Origin: Candidatus Aminicenantota bacterium
Lineage (GTDB): Bacteria > Acidobacteriota > Aminicenantia > Aminicenantales > Saccharicenantaceae
Assembly (NCBI GenBank): GCA_011048485.1
Contig: DSDX01000252.1
Coordinates: forward strand, 1 to 17,500
Length of the DNA: 17,500 nucleotides
Direction: 5' to 3'
Shown here: in pieces, positions 14,397-17,500 of the stretch
Layout of the letters: the number at the start of each line of letters is the position of its first letter
Numbering within the stretch: the first letter of the stretch is position 1
The notes under the pieces: generated by a model
What the model was told of the DNA's origin: nothing
The model's database searches: none
The model's input: only the letters and a program-made list of their open reading frames with translations
Position numbers and translations under genes: made by a program

Positions 14397-15563
14397 TCAA
14401 TCGACGTAGAGCAAAAAGCCCTTCAAGTAGTCCGTTTCGGGATGGTAGACATTGACGGGGTGATCGAGGGCCTGCCGGTGCCGCTGGAGGATGCGCGCCC
14501 GCCTCCCCGCCTCGGCCGCGGCCTCGAAGACGACCTGCCGGAAGAGACCCTCATCGACGAAATGGGAACACGAGAAGGTCAGGACCAGCCCCGGGGCCCG
14601 GACGCGCTTAAGCGCCAATCGGTTGATGTCCTTGTAGCCGCGGCAGGCGGCGACGACATCGGCCCTCTTCTTGGCGAAGGCCGGCGGGTCGAGGATGAGG
14701 AAGTCGTGCTCGAGGGTCGGCTCTCGGAGGAACTCGAAGACGTCGGCCGTGAAGAAGGTCCCGGATTCCGATCCGAGGCCGTTGAGATCGAAATTATCCT
14801 GGGCCAGGGACATCGCCGCGGCCGAGGAATCCACCGAATCGGCCCGGACGGCGCCGCCGAGCAGAGCGCAGACCGAAAAAGACCCCGAGTAAGCGAACAT
14901 GTTGAGGACCTTCCGGCCCGCCGCGTGGGCCCGGACGAGCTGGCGGGACTCGCGCTGGTCGAGGTAGAAACCCGTCTTCTGGCCGCCGGCCAAGTTGACC
15001 CAATAGGGAACCCCGTTTTCAAGGACGCGGACCCTGTCGACCGGCTCTCCGGCCAGGACGGCTTCGACCTGGTCGAGCCCCTCCTCCCGCCGGGCCGGCA
15101 GGTCCGATCTCTCGAGAATGGCCCGGGGCTTGAGCGCGCGGGCCAAAGTGTCGACGACCAGCGGCTTGAGCTTGTCCATCCCCAAGGTCGCGCTCTGGAG
15201 GACGAGGACGTCGTCGTAGAGATCGGCGACGAGCCCGGGCAGGCCGTCCCCTTCGGCGTTGACGAGCCGGAGGGCGTTGGTCACGGCCGGGTCGAAGAAG
15301 GTCCGGCGCAAAGCCAGGGCTCTCTCAAGGTTCTCGCGGACGGCCGCTTCGGGGGCTTCGCTCCCGAAGCTGATCATCCGGCCGGCGATCGAGCTCCGGG
15401 GATTGAAGAAGGCGTGGCCGAGAAGGTCGCCTCCGGCGTCGCGGACGGGCAGGATCTCGCCGGGCTCGAAGTCGGGCAGGTCCCGGATGGCGCCCGAGAA
15501 GATCCAGTGGTGGCGGTTCCGGACGGCCTTGTCCCGGCCTGGCTTGAGGACGGCCGCCTTCAC
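14397..15563 (-). CDS. RlmI-like class I SAM-dependent rRNA methyltransferase
   Basis: This 388-residue protein should methylate a base in 23S rRNA; E. coli RlmI makes m5C1962. An N-terminal PUA domain (about 1-70) is followed by a linker and a Rossmann methyltransferase domain (about 180-388). The latter has KTGFYLDQR at 196-204, the SAM-binding NMFAYSGSFSV at 221-231, DPPAF at 292-296 and SCSH at 331-334, and closes with HPETDYLKG at 374-382. The frame is open further upstream to 15980, but the start is a GTG at 15563. It overlaps the Nudix stop as GTGA, GGGAGGGGAG stands directly before it, and the length then matches the family. The upstream extension reads through the Nudix gene in another frame and is a shadow. 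It is translationally coupled to the Nudix gene. Confidence 0.9.
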   Translation of the reverse strand: MKAAVLKPGRDKAVRNRHHWIFSGAIRDLPDFEPGEILPVRDAGGDLLGHAFFNPRSSIAGRMISFGSEAPEAAVRENLERALALRRTFFDPAVTNALRLVNAEGDGLPGLVADLYDDVLVLQSATLGMDKLKPLVVDTLARALKPRAILERSDLPARREEGLDQVEAVLAGEPVDRVRVLENGVPYWVNLAGGQKTGFYLDQRESRQLVRAHAAGRKVLNMFAYSGSFSVCALLGGAVRADSVDSSAAAMSLAQDNFDLNGLGSESGTFFTADVFEFLREPTLEHDFLILDPPAFAKKRADVVAACRGYKDINRLALKRVRAPGLVLTFSCSHFVDEGLFRQVVFEAAAEAGRRARILQRHRQALDHPVNVYHPETDYLKGFLLYVD

Positions 15564-15961
15564 CTCCCCTCCCCTATCGGCTCCCGCCGGTCCGGCTTCG
15601 AGAACAGCGTTTCGTCCATGTCCGCGGGCTCGAGCCAGCCGATCTCGTCGTGATCGGTCAGGCGCAAGCCGTCCGATAAAAGCTCGACCCGGAAGACCAT
15701 CAGCTCGAAGCTCGTGCCCGTCCCGTCGAACGGGACCGAGCAGACGAGCCCGCCGACCCGGGCCGCGACGCCCAGCTCCTCCTCGAGCTCGCGCTCCAGA
15801 CCTCGCCGGGGATCCTCGCCCTCTTCGAGCTTGCCGCCCGGGAACTCCCAGAGCCCCCCGGCCACGAGCCCCGGCCGCCGCCTGGCGACGAGGACCTTGC
15901 CGTCGCGCTCGACGATCGCCGCCGTGACGACCCGCCGGGCCTTTCTCTTCAGGGTTTCCAT
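15560..15961 (-). CDS. MutT-like Nudix hydrolase
   Basis: This 133-residue protein has a full Nudix box at residues 43-65 (G-x5-E-x7-RELEEELGV), so it should hydrolyse a nucleoside diphosphate linked to another group, releasing a nucleotide. The WEFPGGKLEEGE context at 38-49 and the size resemble MutT/NudG enzymes that clear oxidised or modified (d)NTPs. The exact substrate is not determined by sequence. The ATG at 15961 has AGGAG at eight bases. The gene overlaps the RlmI-like methyltransferase by four bases and leads a two-gene operon, divergent from glgA across a 162-base gap. Confidence 0.93.
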   Translation of the reverse strand: METLKRKARRVVTAAIVERDGKVLVARRRPGLVAGGLWEFPGGKLEEGEDPRRGLERELEEELGVAARVGGLVCSVPFDGTGTSFELMVFRVELLSDGLRLTDHDEIGWLEPADMDETLFSKPDRREPIGEGR

Positions 15962-15978
15962 GTCCCGCGCTCCTGATC

Positions 15979-16008
15979 ATCTTAAGCCAGGGGGCGCAAA
16001 TAATACAA
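15979..16008 (-). promoter_or_regulatory. Candidate promoter of the Nudix/methyltransferase unit
   Basis: On the minus strand TTGTAT (16008-16003) and TAAGAT (15984-15979) are 18 bases apart, each four of six to consensus. Transcription would begin near 15972, leaving only about ten leader bases and cutting into the AGGAG ribosome site, so the fit is imperfect. Confidence 0.3.
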
Positions 16009-16049
16009 GGTCTCCTCTAGCGGTGTTTGAGCCAGGCGTCTTCGAACTT

Positions 16050-16071
16050 TTCCCATGAGGGCGAGTGGGAA
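16050..16071. repeat. Short inverted repeat TTCCCA/TGGGAA
   Basis: Six-base arms at 16050-16055 and 16066-16071 with a ten-base interval lie in the divergent gap between the Nudix gene and glgA. The location suits an operator for glgA, but arms this short can arise by chance. Confidence 0.25.
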
Positions 16072-16108
16072 CCTCCTCGGCGCGCTTCGGGGAAGGTCCC
16101 TTTTGTGC

Positions 16109-16114
16109 TAGAAT
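16109..16114 (+). promoter_or_regulatory. Candidate -10 element (TAGAAT) just upstream of glgA
   Basis: TAGAAT, five of six to TATAAT, lies 15 bases before the glgA ATG. The region where a -35 should stand (around 16086-16091, TTCGGG) is poor. Transcription would begin at or within a few bases of the ATG at 16124, and there is no good ribosome site, which suggests a leaderless or very short-leader mRNA. Confidence 0.35.
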
Positions 16115-16123
16115 GGCGGGACC

Positions 16124-17500
16124 ATGAAAGTTGCTTTCCTCGCCTCCGAAGTCATCCCCTACGCCAAGACGGGCGGCCTGGCCGACGTGGCCGGGGCCTT
16201 GCCCAGGTTCCTGGCCGGCCTCGGGGCCGATGTCAAGGTCTTCCTGCCGCTCTACCGGGCCGTCCGGACAAAGGGCCTGGTCCTCGAGCCCGTCATCGAG
16301 GCGGCCTCCCTCGAAATGGGCGGCCGGTCGCTCGACTACGCGGTCCATGCCCATCGGGCCGACCGCGTCACGGTCCTGTTCATCGACCGGCCGGAGTTCT
16401 TCGACCGGGACGGCCTGTACGGGACGGCCGCCGGCGACTACCCCGACAACGGCGAGCGGTTCGCCTTTTTCAGCCGCGCCGCCCTGGAGACCATGAGGGC
16501 CCTGGATTTCTCGCCCGATATCATCCATGGCCACGATTGGCAGTCGGCCCTGGCCTTCGCTTACCTGCGGCACGTCTACGGCGGCGATCCGTTCTTCGCC
16601 CGGGCCCGCACCCTCTTCACCATCCACAACCTCGCCTACCAGGGCTTGTTCGAGCAGGAGGTCCTGGCCCGGGTCGGCCTGCCTCCGGCGCTCTTCAACA
16701 TGAACGACCTCGAGTACTTCGGCCAGGTCAACGCCCTCAAGGCGGGCATCCTGTACGCGGACGCCGTGACGACGGTCAGCCCCCGTTACAGCCGGGAGAT
16801 CCAGACGCCGGAGTTCGGCTGCGGGCTCGACGGCCTGCTGCGGTCCCGGGCCGGCGTTCTGCACGGCATCCTCAACGGCGTCGATTACCGCGATTGGGAC
16901 CCGGCGACCGATCGGCACATCCCGCGCAACTTCACGCCCGCCGACCTCTCGGGCAAGAAGGTCTGCCGCGAGATGCTGGGCCTCGAGTTCGGCCTGGCCG
17001 CGCCGGAGGACCGGCCCGTCGTCGGCATGGTCACGCGCCTGGCCGGCCAGAAGGGCTTGGACATCGTCTGCGAAGCGCTCGACGATCTCATGGGCCTGGG
17101 CTTGACCCTGATCATCCTGGGCACGGGCGAACAGAAGATCCAGGATTTCCTTCTGGCGGCCCGGAAAAAGCACTCCGACAGGTTCGGGCTCAAGATCGCC
17201 TTCGACGAAAGGATCGCCCACACGATCTACGCCGGCAGCGACATCTTCCTCATCCCCTCCCGCTATGAGCCGTGCGGTCTGACCCAGATGTACGCCATGA
17301 AGTACGGCACGATCCCCGTCGTCCGGGCCACGGGCGGGCTCGAGGACAGCGTCCAGGAGTATGACCCGAGGGCGGGCGAAGGAAACGGCTTCAAGTTCCT
17401 CGAAGCCGAAGCCGGGCCCCTGGTCGAGGCGACCGCCCGAGCCCTGGCCGTCTTCAAGAAGCCGGGCTCTTGGCGGAAACTTGTAGGCAACGCGATGGCC
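16124..17500 (+). CDS. glgA: Glycogen synthase, ADP-glucose type (3' end beyond window)
   Basis: The first 459 residues are present and the frame is open to the window end; the family is about 470-500 residues, so only a short tail is missing. GlgA adds glucose from ADP-glucose to growing alpha-1,4-glucan (GT5, GT-B fold). The sugar-nucleotide loop KTGGLADV starts at K15. HDWQ and TIHNLAYQG follow in the N-terminal domain. In the C-terminal domain R305 and K310 (RLAGQKG) and E382 (YEPCGLTQ) fall where the catalytic residues of E. coli GlgA lie, shifted by five. The PVVRATGGL stretch completes the site. The ATG at 16124 starts exactly at the conserved MKVAFLASE. It is divergent from the Nudix unit. 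No other glycogen gene is in the window. Confidence 0.95.
   Translation, partial: MKVAFLASEVIPYAKTGGLADVAGALPRFLAGLGADVKVFLPLYRAVRTKGLVLEPVIEAASLEMGGRSLDYAVHAHRADRVTVLFIDRPEFFDRDGLYGTAAGDYPDNGERFAFFSRAALETMRALDFSPDIIHGHDWQSALAFAYLRHVYGGDPFFARARTLFTIHNLAYQGLFEQEVLARVGLPPALFNMNDLEYFGQVNALKAGILYADAVTTVSPRYSREIQTPEFGCGLDGLLRSRAGVLHGILNGVDYRDWDPATDRHIPRNFTPADLSGKKVCREMLGLEFGLAAPEDRPVVGMVTRLAGQKGLDIVCEALDDLMGLGLTLIILGTGEQKIQDFLLAARKKHSDRFGLKIAFDERIAHTIYAGSDIFLIPSRYEPCGLTQMYAMKYGTIPVVRATGGLEDSVQEYDPRAGEGNGFKFLEAEAGPLVEATARALAVFKKPGSWRKLVGNAMA

Noticed and set aside
14217..15653. A 478-codon plus-strand open frame opposite the RlmI-like gene
   Set aside because: It is a GC-driven shadow of the methyltransferase, without motifs or a ribosome site.
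15564..15980. N-terminal extension of the RlmI-like frame to 15980
   Set aside because: The extension is the Nudix gene read in another frame. The GTG at 15563 has a strong ribosome site and gives the normal family length.

Overview
The window is a high-GC bacterial chromosome segment with tightly packed genes, except for an AT-rich left part. Nothing in it fixes the taxon. The mix of corrinoid methyl transfer, an exported M1 peptidase, ParAB and bacterial glycogen synthase would fit an anaerobic, B12-using lineage such as Acidobacteriota (for example Aminicenantia), but that is a low-confidence guess.

Left part (1-3025). The window opens with the first 27 codons of a secreted protein leaving on the minus strand. 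An AT-rich, apparently gene-free stretch follows (83-812). Then comes a minus-strand parA-parB pair (2421 to 813), which starts on TTG and GTG and overlaps by 14 bases. A second AT-rich gene-free stretch (2422-3025) holds the parA promoter, a perfect 16-base palindrome and other inverted repeats. This part is visibly AT-richer than everything to its right. It has weak origin-like or centromere-like signs: DnaA-box-like words at 624-678 and palindromes near parA.

Central operon (about 3000-9342, plus strand). Five genes lie in a row: an APC-family permease, a [2Fe-2S]/ASKHA corrinoid-reactivating protein (RACE/DUF4445), a MetH-type homocysteine S-methyltransferase, a small corrinoid protein, and an MttB-family methyltransferase without pyrrolysine. 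No pterin-binding (methyl-tetrahydrofolate) methyltransferase is present. The simplest reading is a split methionine synthase: MttB replaces the folate module as methyl donor, RACE replaces the SAM-dependent reactivation module, and the methyl group of an imported methylated amine goes to homocysteine. This is the most interesting system in the window.

Right part (9366-17500). A four-gene minus-strand operon runs from a near-consensus promoter at 14328-14356: a small 4-TM membrane protein, an exported M1 metallopeptidase, a 6-TM membrane protein and a beta-CASP metallo-beta-lactamase RNase. Next is a two-gene minus-strand unit, a MutT-like Nudix hydrolase and an RlmI-like rRNA methyltransferase that overlap by four bases (GTGA). 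Divergent from it is glgA (glycogen synthase), cut off by the window end at residue 459. No tRNA, rRNA, CRISPR array, insertion sequence or clear Rho-independent terminator was seen.
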